Under the pieces are notes generated by a model. The model was not told where the DNA came from and searched no databases. It saw only the letters and a program-made list of their open reading frames with translations. A program made the translations under genes and the position numbers. This document shows positions 47,901-58,225 of a DNA stretch of 64,000 bases, one piece after another. The stretch spans positions 32,135,475 through 32,199,474 of the forward strand of contig OY992832.1 in assembly GCA_963921425.1 (NCBI GenBank). The letters run 5' to 3'. This stretch comes from Dryas octopetala (Eukaryota; Streptophyta; Magnoliopsida; Rosales; Rosaceae). How positions within the stretch are numbered: the first letter of the stretch is position 1; each line of letters starts with the position of its first letter.

Positions 47901-49808
47901 ATATAGTATAGCTAAGGGTGGTGTAGCAATGGTTGAAAGTAAAAGAAAGAAAGCATTAAATGGCATGCAAACATTGAACGTAAATTATGGAGAGTTGGAC
48001 TTAGCTTTCCAACTGTCAATATATTTACCAAGTTCCCATCAAGCCAATTGCCTATATAAAGGCATCAAAACCTTGCAATTGTAAGCAAGCCAAGCAAGCG
48101 AGAGAAGGCATTCGAAAAGCATCCAAACTTTCAGAGAGAGTTTGAAAATTAGAGAGAGCCTCACTTGTGAGAATTGAGAGAAAAGCTTCAAATTGAGTGA
48201 GAAGAGAAATCCTCTTGAGAGAACCCAAGAGAGAGTGTTTAGCCAATTTTTGTGAGATTGTTTCTTGTAATCTCATTATTTTACATAGTGGAAGAAATTA
48301 CTACTGCTGCCCTGTGGACGTAGGCATATTGCCGAACCAAGTTAAATTCGATATCTCCTTTATTTTTCTTGCCTAGTTATATGTTGTTGTTCACTTTATT
48401 TGTTATCCCATTTTTATCACACAAGAGTGGGAAAAGTTGATCCGCAGGATTATGAAATAATCCATTGGCCTTGTATTAGGCGACATCTTTCCCAACAAAT
48501 ACAATATACATGTCAACAAATTGCTAATTGATTACACAACAATGCCTTTGGTTCGTGACAAGAGAGAAGATCTTCCATATATAGGTTTGAGTAGCTGAAA
48601 TTTAAAGAATGAAACACTACCTGAACATTTGAGATAAAATGATGAACGGTGGGGTATTAGTGTTAGTACCGTAAGGAATATAATTATATAACATACCTCT
48701 CCATTTTGATTGAGGAGAAATGCACCGATCCCCACTCGGTGTGTGGCATTTGCAGGAAGAGTATGAGCGGAGTGAGGAATCCAATAGACCAGCATCAAAT
48801 AATTAGGCTCTGCATGGTGGTACCAGAATCCTTCCTGCAATTCGATCATTCCTCCCCAACATTTGATGTAATTCGACTACTCTAGTAAACTAGTGTATAG
48901 AGAAGATGTCCGCACATTTTTTTTTTTTTTGCAGATGAGTATAAGATGACGTGTTTCTTGTATGCGCATCCGAAAAAAAGAAAACAAAGCGGTTGGATCA
49001 TCTGCAATTGAGAAATTGGATAGTACTTGAGTCACCTCCTGGGGGTACCCTAAGGTCACCCCAACTTTCTCAAATTTTGGTTTCGGCAATGTCGGTGCAT
49101 GATTGGAACAGTTCACTTTTTAGATAACTTATTATAGATTATCTTTGCAAAAAATTAAATCAATCGGAAATCGTTTGGTTATATAACTATTGTCAATTAA
49201 GTGGAAAAAATCGAAGGTTTCCAATTAAAAAGTAATTTTTTAACAATAGTTATATAAACAAATGATTTTTGATTGAGTTAATTTTTTGCATAAATAATCT
49301 ATAATATGTGATGTAAAAAGTGAACAGTTCCAATCATGCTTGGGCTTTAACGAAATTGCGATTTTTTGGGGGGAAGGTGACCTTGGGTACCCCCAGGGGA
49401 TGACCCAAGTACTGTCCTGAGAAATTTCCTATATATACAACATTAAAGCAAAGTAGCTTCACCTTCACTGCAACTTCAACAAGGTTGACTCGCTCTATAG
49501 GCAATTTGATCCAAACACCCTTCTTCCCCTGCCCCAACAACAAATAGTTATATATGAATAATGAATACATATTTGATATTACCAGCTAGCCTATCAGGGA
49601 AGCAAATTGAAATTGAAGTTGATGAGAGAATTCATAGTAATTAATTAATTACCTGCAGTTTCCAACGCGCAATTGAAGAGGTGAGAAATGAAAGGAAGGT
49701 AGCAGGGTCCATAAGCTCATTGATGTGGACGATGACACCTCCATACTCGTCATTTCTAGCACTGAATAGCTTCTCCTCGCCTTCACCACTTTCAGTTTTG
49801 GCGGCCAT
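44959..49808 (-). CDS. NUDT2: Nudix hydrolase, NUDT2/ADP-ribose-pyrophosphatase type
   Basis: Eight minus-strand exons: 49653-49808, 49463-49528, 48697-48834, 47234-47311, 47086-47136, 46959-46993, 46345-46453 and 44959-45159. All borders are GT-AG and the 834 nt encode 277 aa. The Nudix box is complete: G142, E148, then REVKEETGI at 156-164, matching GX5EX7REUXEEXGU. Upstream, GKKGVWIKLP and EGFWYHHAEPNYLMLVYWIP, and downstream WMPLEEYAAQPFVQKYELL are typical of the plant NUDT2/6/7/10 group. These enzymes hydrolyse ADP-ribose and/or NADH and act in stress and redox signalling; which substrate this one prefers cannot be read here. Introns are enlarged by a TG...CA LTR-like insert (intron 3) and a MITE with a 216-bp tandem duplication (intron 7). 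It is head-to-head with the trihelix gene. The start was chosen by family length and because no in-frame alternative fits better. Confidence 0.92.
45390..46220. mobile_element. MITE with about 185-bp TIRs in Nudix intron 7
   Basis: The left arm (45,390-45,575) and right arm (46,035-46,220) are inverted copies. In reverse complement both read TGAGTGCTTATATT, then ACACTCA-TATTAAATTTGAAAAAA, ATAAAAA-ACTCTTC, TATTATTCCTATAATA and ATACCAACT. The centre is a perfect 216-bp tandem duplication (separate entry). The pseudogene paralogue at 38.9-39.1 kb lacks it, so it came after or was lost from the duplicate. No coding capacity; no target duplication found. Confidence 0.8.
45581..46012. repeat. Perfect 216-bp tandem duplication
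   Basis: 45,581-45,796 is repeated directly as 45,797-46,012, beginning CCACCCATCCTATAATTC and ending TTGGTGACAAACT. I see no difference between the copies, so this is very recent (or an assembly artefact). Confidence 0.95.
47697..48497 (+). mobile_element. Solo LTR or TRIM-like insertion in Nudix intron 3
   Basis: It begins TGTTAAATTGATGG and ends CTTTCCCAACA, with flanks AAAAC and AATAC (one mismatch). A TATA-like CCTATATAAAGG lies at about 48,051, and CTGTGGACGTAGGCA near 48,310 with GCCGAACCAAGTTAA is a phrase common near the R-U5 part of plant LTRs. This supports plus orientation. No coding region. Confidence 0.6.
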
Positions 49809-50176
49809 TGATCATTCGTCAACCCAGTGCTGGCTCAAGGCCGGCCGATGAGCTTAATATTTAAAAATAATAAAGACATTTTGATTCCCACGTGGGCTGT
49901 GGACTGTCGTGGGGTCTATGAAGACAGTCGCGCACGCACGTGTGACTGTGTGACGTTGGCTCCACTTAACAAAATGAGGACCTCCGTAAATTCAAGTTTT
50001 AAAACCCTTTTACCCTATTTTACTTCCATTTTTCACCCACTCTCAACCCAAAAACCCTCACGCCGCTATTACCTTGCCTTTTTTCCCTTTTTTTTTTTTG
50101 TCTGAAATATATATAAAAAAATCTTATTGTATTTATTTACCGTCGTCATCGGTGATTCGGAGGGGCCTCGAGGGTT
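49809..50176. promoter_or_regulatory. Shared 368-bp intergenic region between divergent Nudix and trihelix genes
   Basis: The two start codons, 49,808 (-) and 50,177 (+), are only 368 bp apart with no room for separate long promoters. The segment has CACGTG-type ACGTGGG/CACGCACGTGTG sequence near 49,890-49,945 (G-box-like ACGT cores) and a CCCTATTTTACTT stretch also present upstream of the Nudix pseudogene (about 41,735). A bidirectional promoter is the simplest reading, but transcription data would be needed. Confidence 0.55.
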
Positions 50177-51981
50177 ATGGAGGTGGTGTTGACCGGCGAC
50201 CGGCAAATACCGAAGGCGGAGGAGTTTCCAGAGCACATAGCCCCATTTCCTGAGACCACAGACGAGCTTCTCTTTGCCAATCCAACGGCTGTGGTTCACT
50301 CGCCGCCTCAGAAGCTCCGCCCAATCAGGTGCAGCGCCAGGTCTCCTGCCATCGAGCTCATTCCGGACAACACAGGAGTCCTTGGGGTAGGGGATGGTGG
50401 TCCGGGCCAAGTCGGGTCGGGTCCGGATACGGGTATGTTGGGAGACCAAGTGGACGACGAGTCCAGGTTAGTCCTACACCTACTCCTTGTTATCTTTAAC
50501 TCCAAAATTCTTTTCTTTTCTTTTTCTTTTTATTTAAATATAACGGATTGTTTGGCCTTTTCACTTTTCACTTAACCTTTTTTTCTAATAATACATAATT
50601 TTATTAAAATAACTGTTTTATTGTTTATTATATTTTTGTGTATTATTGGTTCTGCGAATCTGCATACGACATGTCATTTTTGTAAGCACATGAAAATTAG
50701 TCTATATTAATAATAAGGAGAATGATTTAGCCCAACTTTTTTTTCCCGCATTCTCATATTGACTTCTACTAATGGGGTTCATATCATTTGGCCATAGGTT
50801 GGGAAAACAAATTTGGGAGAAAAAATTGGGATGAGTAGCTTTTTTCTAATAATGAATTGTTAATTTGCATAAGCTGGTGGTTTTTTTTTGCCTTTCTGGA
50901 ATGCATTGATTATAGTTGTACTGTTAGTGTTTGAGCCTTTGAGGTGAGATTTTGATTTCTCACTTGTGACATACCCCTCTGAGGTGATTAGTACTTTTTT
51001 ATCCTGTTATACTCATAATGCGGTACCGATCACAGGCTCTTAAACTCTCAGTGTTTTGAGTTATGATAGATGGTATCAAAGTGTTGTTTTAATCTGTGGA
51101 ACCATTTTAACAGAGTGTTGTTTATTTTCAGCTCGTCAACAGATGATGATGATGATGATGATGATGGTAATGAGTATTATGAAGCAAAAGCTGCAGAACC
51201 CATGAAGCGGAAGAGAAGGAGAAAAGTGAGGAGGAGAAGAAGGCGTGAAAGACTTGAGTATTTTCTGGAAAGTCTGGTAATGAAAGTGATGGAGAGGCAA
51301 GAGCAGATGCATAAACAGATGGTAGAAACGATTGAAAAGAGGGAGAAAGAGAGAATAGCCAGAGAAGAAGCCTGGAAGCAGCAGGAGGTAGAAAGAATGA
51401 AAAGGGATGAGGAGATAAGATCCCAAGAGACTGCTCGTAGCCTCTCCCTCATTTCCTTTATCCAGAATTGGCTTGGCCTTGAAATTCAAGTTCCCCCACC
51501 ACCAGCACCAGTATGTCCAGAACCGGTAGTAGCTAGTTATGATCATCGATGCATGGAAGAAAATAGGGGTGACATTGTTAAGTGTGATCCAACTAAAAAA
51601 AGATGGCCGGAAGCTGAAGTTCAAGCCCTGATAACGCTGCGAGTTGCTCATGAACATAAGTTTCGCATCACAGGTTCGAAAGGATCCATATGGGAAGATA
51701 TATGTGTTGGGATGTATGCTATGGGCTACAATCGCTCGGCAAGGAAGTGTAAAGAGAAATGGGAAAACATCAACAAATATTTCAAAAGGTCAATGGGAAC
51801 TACTGACAAGAAACGTTCCTCAAACGCTAAGATTTGTCCATATTTTCGTGAATTGGAGTTGCTCCATAAAAGTGGACTTGTAAATCCGGAGAATGGCTTT
51901 AATTGCAGAAACAGCCAGTCCCAGGGGAATGGCTTTATGTGCACAAACAGCCATAACCAGACCAAGAATGAAAATGAGTAG
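50177..51981 (+). CDS. Trihelix (GT-2-like) transcription factor with one DNA-binding domain
   Basis: Two exons, 50177-50466 and 51132-51981, joined GT-AG; 1140 nt, 379 aa. Residues 101-108 are eight aspartates from a GAT repeat. A basic stretch at about 121-136 (MKRKRRRKVRRRRRRE) is a likely nuclear signal and leads into a charged coiled coil to about 205. A single trihelix domain follows at about 254-345: it starts RWPEAEVQALI, continues with GSIWEDICVGM and the KEKWENINKYF helix, and closes CPYFRELELLH. Such domains bind GT elements in promoters. Canonical GT-2 proteins have two trihelices; the N-terminal 96 residues here show none, so it is a one-domain form similar to what I recall for Arabidopsis At5g47660, which neighbours NUDT2 there too. 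The C-terminus has an Asn/Gln-rich tail. Targets unknown. Confidence 0.9.
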
Positions 51982-52496
51982 GGTAACACTTGACTAAGTT
52001 CACATTCAATTCTAACTTCTGCTACTCTTTGATGGCTAGACGAATATTGTTTAGGGGACCTGTTGTCAGTCTCTTGCTTGATCTCTAGTTGGCATTTTCC
52101 TCTTATGTAGTTTCTCTTTGATGGAGCTTTAAGTGTATCTTCTTTGAACTTTATTTAATTTTCAACATTAGCATGGTTGGATTAGGCTTTGTTGGGAATT
52201 GATGATAGAATTACAAAAACACAAAATGAGGCAGGTGAATTGATAGCCTAGGGGTTGGTTCTTCTGTCTGTGCATCCGGGCTTTATTAGCATTGGATCAT
52301 AACGATAACGATAACGATAGTAGACCTTTATTTTTTTGGGATTTTTAAAAGCCTGTCCCCCATTTTCCTTAGGTTTAGATTAAGACCTTGAGACATTCCA
52401 ATTTTTGATTGAGATTCAGGTTTAAATATTGCATGCCATGTCATAGACTCATATCTAATTTTCCAAAAGATGTACTCAAGAATTACATTGCATGCC

Positions 52497-52529
<33 letters not shown>
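51982..52529. other. 3' flank of the trihelix gene
   Basis: The 3' untranslated region and AT-rich spacer, ending in a TA microsatellite at about 52,500-52,529. No further gene seen. Confidence 0.5.
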
Positions 52530-52531
<2 letters not shown>

Positions 52532-53154
52532 GGGAAAAGATTTTGTACCCTATTAGGGCCTACGATTTTTGTGCCCTAATCTGATGTGGCAAAATTATTT
52601 TGTACGCATCATTATTTGTTTGTCACATCATTATTGTTAAAAGACTACCTTACTCAAATAAAATCTAATGACAAAAATTATCATTAATAAAAAATGATCT
52701 TAATCATCCTTTGTCTTCCATTAATTTTAATCTCGATCAACTACACTATTTCATTAGAATAGATCTAATGGAAAAAAATAAATTTTTGAAAGAGAAAAGA
52801 AAAACTATAGACTAGCTCTTCCTCAATTCCCCAATCACATTGAATCTCATTGTGCTCTCTCTTCTATATATCATTGACACTAGCAACCCAAAAGTTTAGT
52901 TTCAGCCACCCCGGTCCGAGCCACACCAACAATCTTCTGTCAAGAGATTGGTTTGCGATTTGGGAATAGAGGATGAGTCTCTAGTTTTCAATTTGGTTCT
53001 TGCTAGCTCTTTAATTATATTACTCCATCCCCTAATCGTTGCTCTTCATCAACTGAAACAACTAAAAGGTTTGATAGAACTAATTAAGTTGGCCCCCATG
53101 GATAACATCTATATAGAAGTAGTAGCTATTAATCAAAGGGAAGCGCTATTAATC

Positions 53155-53611
53155 ATGACATCGTGAATTGATTAAAAAAAATATGGCAGATTGGTATTTG
53201 GTATTCGGTGGATCTTGATTTTTCTTATTTTTTGTGACAAACGCAGATGATAGGCTTAACAATTCTCGATGCTCAATAGTGTGGTCTGGATAGTGCAGTC
53301 TTTATCAATTTTTATGGATAATGTTGATGAATTTTCGGCCACCCTGGTCATTGCTTGGCTCATGTATACACGGGACACTTTTCGGAAACTACATTATAAT
53401 GTGAGGACAAACCCAAATGTTAATATCATAGAGAAATGCAGTCGACAGAAGCCTGCAAATGTTAAGGAGTCCAGACCACACTATTGAGCATTGAGAATTG
53501 TTAAGCCTATCATCTGGGTTTGTCACAAAAAATAAGAAAAATCAAGATCCACCGAATACCAAATACCAAATACCAATCTGCCATATTTTTAAAAATAATT
53601 CACGATGTCAT
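53155..53611. repeat. Near-perfect long hairpin with 180-bp loop
   Basis: The left arm 53,155-53,290 and right arm 53,471-53,611 are inverted copies that differ by a few substitutions and a small TATTTGG repeat gain in the right arm. Landmarks in both are ATGACATCGTGAATT, ATATGGCAGATTGGTATTTG, TATTCGGTGGATCTTGATTT, GATAGGCTTAACAATTCTC and CTCAATAGTGTGGTCTGGA. The loop (53,291-53,470) is of normal composition and gives an open plus-strand frame with the arms, but no recognised domain. Confidence 0.9.
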
Positions 53612-54059
53612 CTATGCATTTAATAATTCAGAAAGGACCCAAATAAATCCTATCCTATTTTCTGTCATCTAATAATTCACATGAACAACTAAAAGTGAGA
53701 TGATGTAATAGGTTTTTAGGGTTCTAAAATTGGAAAAAAATGATGAACGTATGTGTAGAGATTTAAATTTTGTCGTGAAACCTTTTTGAAATTTTTTTCT
53801 CTTTGTAATTTAATTAAGGGAGAATTAGAGTCTAGTCCATTTTATTCGTCTTTTTTAGACTAAGACCAGTAGTGATTTAGGGTTTTTAATTAAGTCATTT
53901 TATTTTTCTTCTTTGACGGCTTTATGTTAGATTTTATCTCCAAGATTTTGGGCTCCGCCCAAAATTTCGAAGTTAAAACCTAACATGCAGCCTTTACAAA
54001 GCTTATTCTACACCTTAAGAGGGGAAATACTCTTCAAATAGGGGGAAATACCCTTTAAA

Positions 54060-54185
54060 TCGGGGAAGGACTTTATTATGAATTAAAATGATTTTCTTAT
54101 AAATTAAAAGAACTTTATTATGAATTAAAAAGATTTTCTTATAAATTATTATGAATTAAAAGGATTTTCTTATAAATTTTAAAAC
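54060..54185. repeat. Short AT-rich tandem repeat
   Basis: A unit like TATTATGAATTAAAA-GATTTTCTTATAAAT occurs three times in a row with slightly different spacing. Confidence 0.75.
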
Positions 54186-54889
54186 TCCCCCGGTTTTCAT
54201 TTAAAAACTGTTTTAAACGAGGTTATATTAGTCTTTTTAAAAGCATACGTGACAAATATATATTAGATGTATTAAATAATTTAATTGACATGAAAATTCC
54301 ATGTCATTAATTAGGGCATGTGCCCTATTAGGGCACTCTAGCATTGCCCATTTTTAATTCAAATATCATATTTTTTTTTTTTCGGGCAAATATCATATTT
54401 TCAATCATAAAGATTGGATATCAATTCTACAAGATATTATTTTATATAATTAATACACTATTACGTGGTATAATTAACATATGTGTTATAATATGAGTGG
54501 ACATTATTAATATTATACCTTACAAATATAAACATATCTTCAAATAATACCTTTATACATGAATTGATTACACCACGTGGTGATACGTATATCGGTTATA
54601 TCTAATAATTTTTTCAATTCCACAACATTATCATTATATAATCACCCACAACTAGATTGAATTTGTAGAAATTTTTTTTGACGACCGTATGTTGGTGCAT
54701 GTTCATACATTCTTGTTTAAATACTTTGTACTAATTTCATACTTTCTAATTCAATTCCCCTATTTTTTGTTTACATCTCCACTTTCTTATTCATGCCTTT
54801 TGGTTTCTTGGTCAGACTTCTTGCTTAGTTGTTTGGACTCTTGGAATGGCAAATTTTTTGATTTGCTTTCACGGATTCCTCCTCTGTGA

Positions 54890-55065
54890 ATGGTGTGAGT
54901 ACCAACATTGGGGTTGGTACTTGAATGGTGGTCTGGGTACATAGTGTGGGTACAAAGATGGTGGTCTGAGTACATGGATAGGGTACAATTACAAAGATGT
55001 TGATTTGGGTACATGGTGTGGGTACGAAAAAATGGTGGTCTAGGTACATGGTGTGGGTACAATAA
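54890..55065. repeat. Degenerate GGTACATGGTGTGGGTAC tandem repeat
   Basis: The phrases GGTGGTCTGGGTACA and TGGTGTGGGTACAAA recur about five times with a variable period near 35-50 bp. Translation in any frame gives a repetitive peptide (on the minus strand a CTQTTI-type repeat), which I regard as an effect of the DNA repeat. Confidence 0.75.
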
Positions 55066-55318
55066 TGGTTGCCGTGTCTACATGCTTTTGTGGATCCAAT
55101 GTGTGATTTGGGTACATGTTCCATGCGCGCAGAAGAATGTACTAACATTATGGTTGGTAACTTTGTACTTCGCTGGTGATCGATCTGTATATAAGAATTG
55201 AGGGGTGGGTACATGCTCGGTGTGCTTGGCTTGCTATATATTGAAGTGAATTTTGTGATTTGTGTCATTCATTTTCGCTTTGGACATGTACCTATTACAT
55301 GCACTTATAATATTTTTT

Positions 55319-55518
55319 AAAAGCAATAATGTTATAGATTCTAAATTTATATTCTAAATTTGAATTTCAAATAATGAGTTATTACACATGTTAGTATTTT
55401 AGTTGTTGTGAAATAAATAATCCTTAAAGTGAGACATATATGAATCAATGAAATACTAACGCATCATTTGAGATCTAAATTTGAAATACAAATTTAGAAT
55501 CTCTAGTATTGCTCTTAA
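55319..55518. mobile_element. About 200-bp foldback MITE
   Basis: The left arm (TTAAAAGCAATAATGTTATA then GATTCTAAATTTATATT) is matched by the reverse-complemented right arm (TTAAGAGCAATACTAGA then GATTCTAAATTTGTATT), followed by AAATTT-AATTTCAAAT on both sides. The AGAGCAATRCTAG type of end is familiar among plant MITEs. No coding capacity. Confidence 0.7.
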
Positions 55519-56533
55519 AAAATAGCTTGAGTGAGTGTTTTATTCCAACAACGAATTTGAAATTCAAATTCAGATAATACATATGACTTGAATGCCTACA
55601 CTATCTCCAAATTAATCTCATCAAATATGCACATAATTTGTCATCTGAAAAATTGCTTGTTAAAGCATTGAGGTTATTTTAGTTATTGTGAAATAAGTAA
55701 AAAAGGTAAAAATCTGACCTGGCAAAGGTGAAAGGACATAAACCATATTTTTTATAGAAAAATAAACACTAAACTAAAAAGACAAAATCGATCTCCCCTC
55801 CCCCAACTCCAAAAAAAAAAGAAAAAAAGAAGAAGACAAAAGTCACAAAACTAAAAGGGCAAACGTTACTTAAATGCATGTCTCAAAATATTACTCCGCT
55901 AATTGGCTAAACACACCATAATATATAAACTGATTTCAATTTTGCACTAGAAAAATAAAATAAACTACACTAACATAATGAAAAGATTAGCAAATAAGAG
56001 TGATCGATGATCGAACAATTGAAATACATAACACAATCCAAGTCTAAGTTGATAGACTAACAAATTAGTAACAATGCATTGCCAATGCCGCTATGCTCAT
56101 GCACATGCACAAATATGGGTTTGAGGTTTGCTACGGAATAAATCTAGCATTATCATCCTTAATTGCATGACACATTCAATCTCGGTCGTATTACATGATC
56201 ATCCTTAATTGTGATCAATATAGGTGCAAAATGTAACATTACATGCATGCAACTCGATCCATCATGAGTAAACAAAATTTTTTATTTATTGGAAATTAAA
56301 GTAACTAGACAAATATAAATTCAGGACAAACACGACTTGAAATTAATGTTTCACTAAAATGATATTACTCTCTAAATTGAAGAGCAATATTACATTACAT
56401 TACAATTAAAATAGTAGAGTAGCAATCATAATATTTGGGAGGCATAGAACAATCATATATAGTCGATTGTTCATTATTACAATTATTAGAGATGCATGCT
56501 GCCAAGACCACTAGAAAGATAAGCCTAGCTTAG

Positions 56534-56578
<45 letters not shown>

Positions 56579-56783
56579 ATCAAAATGAAAATAGCCGTCA
56601 ATACGAGTGACGAAGACAGCCGGATACATCAAGAATACAATAAAGGGAGGAGGGTTGGGCGGTCCCAATGCCAATGGAATGTAAAAAACCACGGCAGAAA
56701 AAACTATTAAAATTAACAGCATGATGTGAACCGCAGACATTTTCTTCTCCTTCGATTAATTGTAGGTGTCCCATATACAGTAG
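55519..56783. other. Intergenic DNA
   Basis: AT-rich, with an A-rich stretch (55,800-55,850) and a TA microsatellite (56,536-56,577). A minus-strand frame at 56,525-56,740 begins with a hydrophobic stretch (MSAVHIMLLILIVFSAVVFY) and runs through FVTRIDGYF into the TA repeat. It could be a small membrane or secreted peptide, but has no recognised family and may be chance. Confidence 0.4.
56536..56577. repeat. (TA)n microsatellite
   Basis: About 42 bp of uninterrupted alternating TA. Confidence 0.95.
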
Positions 56784-56791
56784 CTTATACC

Positions 56792-57733
56792 TAGGGCTGC
56801 CCTTTGGTTTGGTTTTTACCGAACCAACCGACTACCGACCGAAGTTTTTTGGTTTGGTATACCAATTTTCAAAATTCGAAAATCGGAAATCCGAAACCAA
56901 AAATATCCGCAAAAAGTTGGTTTGATTTTGGTAAAAACCGAAAAAAGTTGGTAAATCGACCGATTACCGAAAGAAACCGAATTGATTATTACTGAAAAAA
57001 CCAAAATATATACTGAAAAAACTGAAACAATTACCAAAATTTAGTTATATATGCTTATATAATACTATTATGTTAGTGGTACAATAAATATTAAACTACT
57101 AATATCTTAAACAACTATAAAAAAATATAATTGTATAATGTTATCATATTAATATTATCAAAAGTGTGAGTTAAGATATAGAGTCATTCTCTAATAAAGT
57201 AAATGTTATTATTTTTAGGACAATAAATATCTCATCTTTAGGTAAGTAATGCATATATATATACACACTCATATTTATCGGTATATATACATACTAAATT
57301 AATAGGATATGTACTAATACATATTATTAAACTAATTATACTAGTATATATTATTATTAGGGTAAAATACTATTACTATACTAAACTACCAATACTACTC
57401 GTCCAAATATATATTCATCAAACATTATATTTTATGCATCATATTTGATTAAATTTAATTTATATTGGTATATAATAATTAGTATTATTATAATTAAACT
57501 GAAAATGAACCGAAGATATACCAAAGTAAACCGAAAATAAACCGAAGATATACCGAAGTAAATAAAAAATGAACCGAAAATATCGAATACCAAAATTACC
57601 GAAATCAAACCGAAAACTGAAATTTACCAAAAATTACCGAAACCGAAAAATACCGAAATCGAAAAATACAGAAGTTTTTGGTTTTGGTTCGGTAACCCCA
57701 ATACCGATCCGAACCGACCGATGGGCAGCCCTA
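56792..57733. mobile_element. hAT non-autonomous element with TAGGGCTGCCC ends
   Basis: CTTATACC flanks it at 56,784-56,791 and 57,734-57,741. The ends are TAGGGCTGCCC and its inverse GGGCAGCCCTA. The subterminal 150 bp at each side are packed with ACCGAAA/GGTTTTGGT-type repeats in opposite orientation, as expected of hAT transposase-binding regions. The 942-bp element has no transposase. Both duplication and TIR are perfect, so this is one of the best-defined elements here. Confidence 0.93.
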
Positions 57734-57984
57734 CTTATACCCCAACAGCTAAGAAGGAATCGTTGATACGTTGCCTTGCCTCCACTTGCTAAAAGAAGGT
57801 TCATTTATGCGTTTTTTTGTTGGACTGAGTAAGCCCAGTTCCAATTTATGCAATTTGGGCCAAAGTAGACAAGCCCACTTATGTCACACATGTGATTCGT
57901 TATGTAAAACATTGTGGGGTCAAAGTCCAACTGAGACCAAGAGTGAAGACCATTTATTAGTGCTGCCACGTGGTCTTTACTAAA

Positions 57985-58225
57985 GTACGAGCCCTGATAA
58001 CTTTCCGAGTTTCTTATACACATGAGTTTAGTTTTGCATCATGGCCTGCAAAGGAGGACCAATGTGATATGAGAAGAGATATATGTTGGGACGTATGATA
58101 TGGGCTAAAATGAGTGAACAAGGAAGTGAAAAGAGAAATGGAAAAACATCAACAAGTATTTCAAAAAGTGAATGGAAACAGTACTACTCACAAGAAGCGT
58201 TGACACTCACTTCTAACTTCGATCT
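57985..58225 (+). pseudogene. Fragment of the trihelix gene (DNA-binding region)
   Basis: It matches the intact gene's exon 2 from about 51,630 to 51,800 and a bit of the 3' flank: AGCCCTGATAAC, GATATATGTTGGGA, ATGGGCTA-AAT, GAGAAATGG-AAAACATCAAC and AAGTATTTCAAAA. The start of the copy and the region coding the second helix are badly altered, and the frame is broken. It cannot encode a trihelix domain. Confidence 0.8.

Larger units (their letters stand above)
52530..54351. mobile_element. Candidate large MITE-like element
   Basis: The left end reads AATGGGAAAAGATTTTG and then CCCTATTAGGGC; the right end, reverse-complemented, reads AATGGGCAATGCTAGAG and then CCCTAATAGGGC. Together they bracket about 1.8 kb that encodes nothing recognisable and contains the hairpin at 53,155-53,611. 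No target duplication was found because the left flank is a TA repeat. Confidence 0.5.

Noticed and set aside
51136..51657. 173-codon minus-strand frame opposite the trihelix exon
   Set aside because: Antisense shadow of the acidic/basic coiled-coil coding region.
54787..55268. Repetitive CTQTTI-like peptide frames on the minus strand
   Set aside because: Product of the GGTACATGGTGTGGGTAC DNA repeat; no start context or homology.
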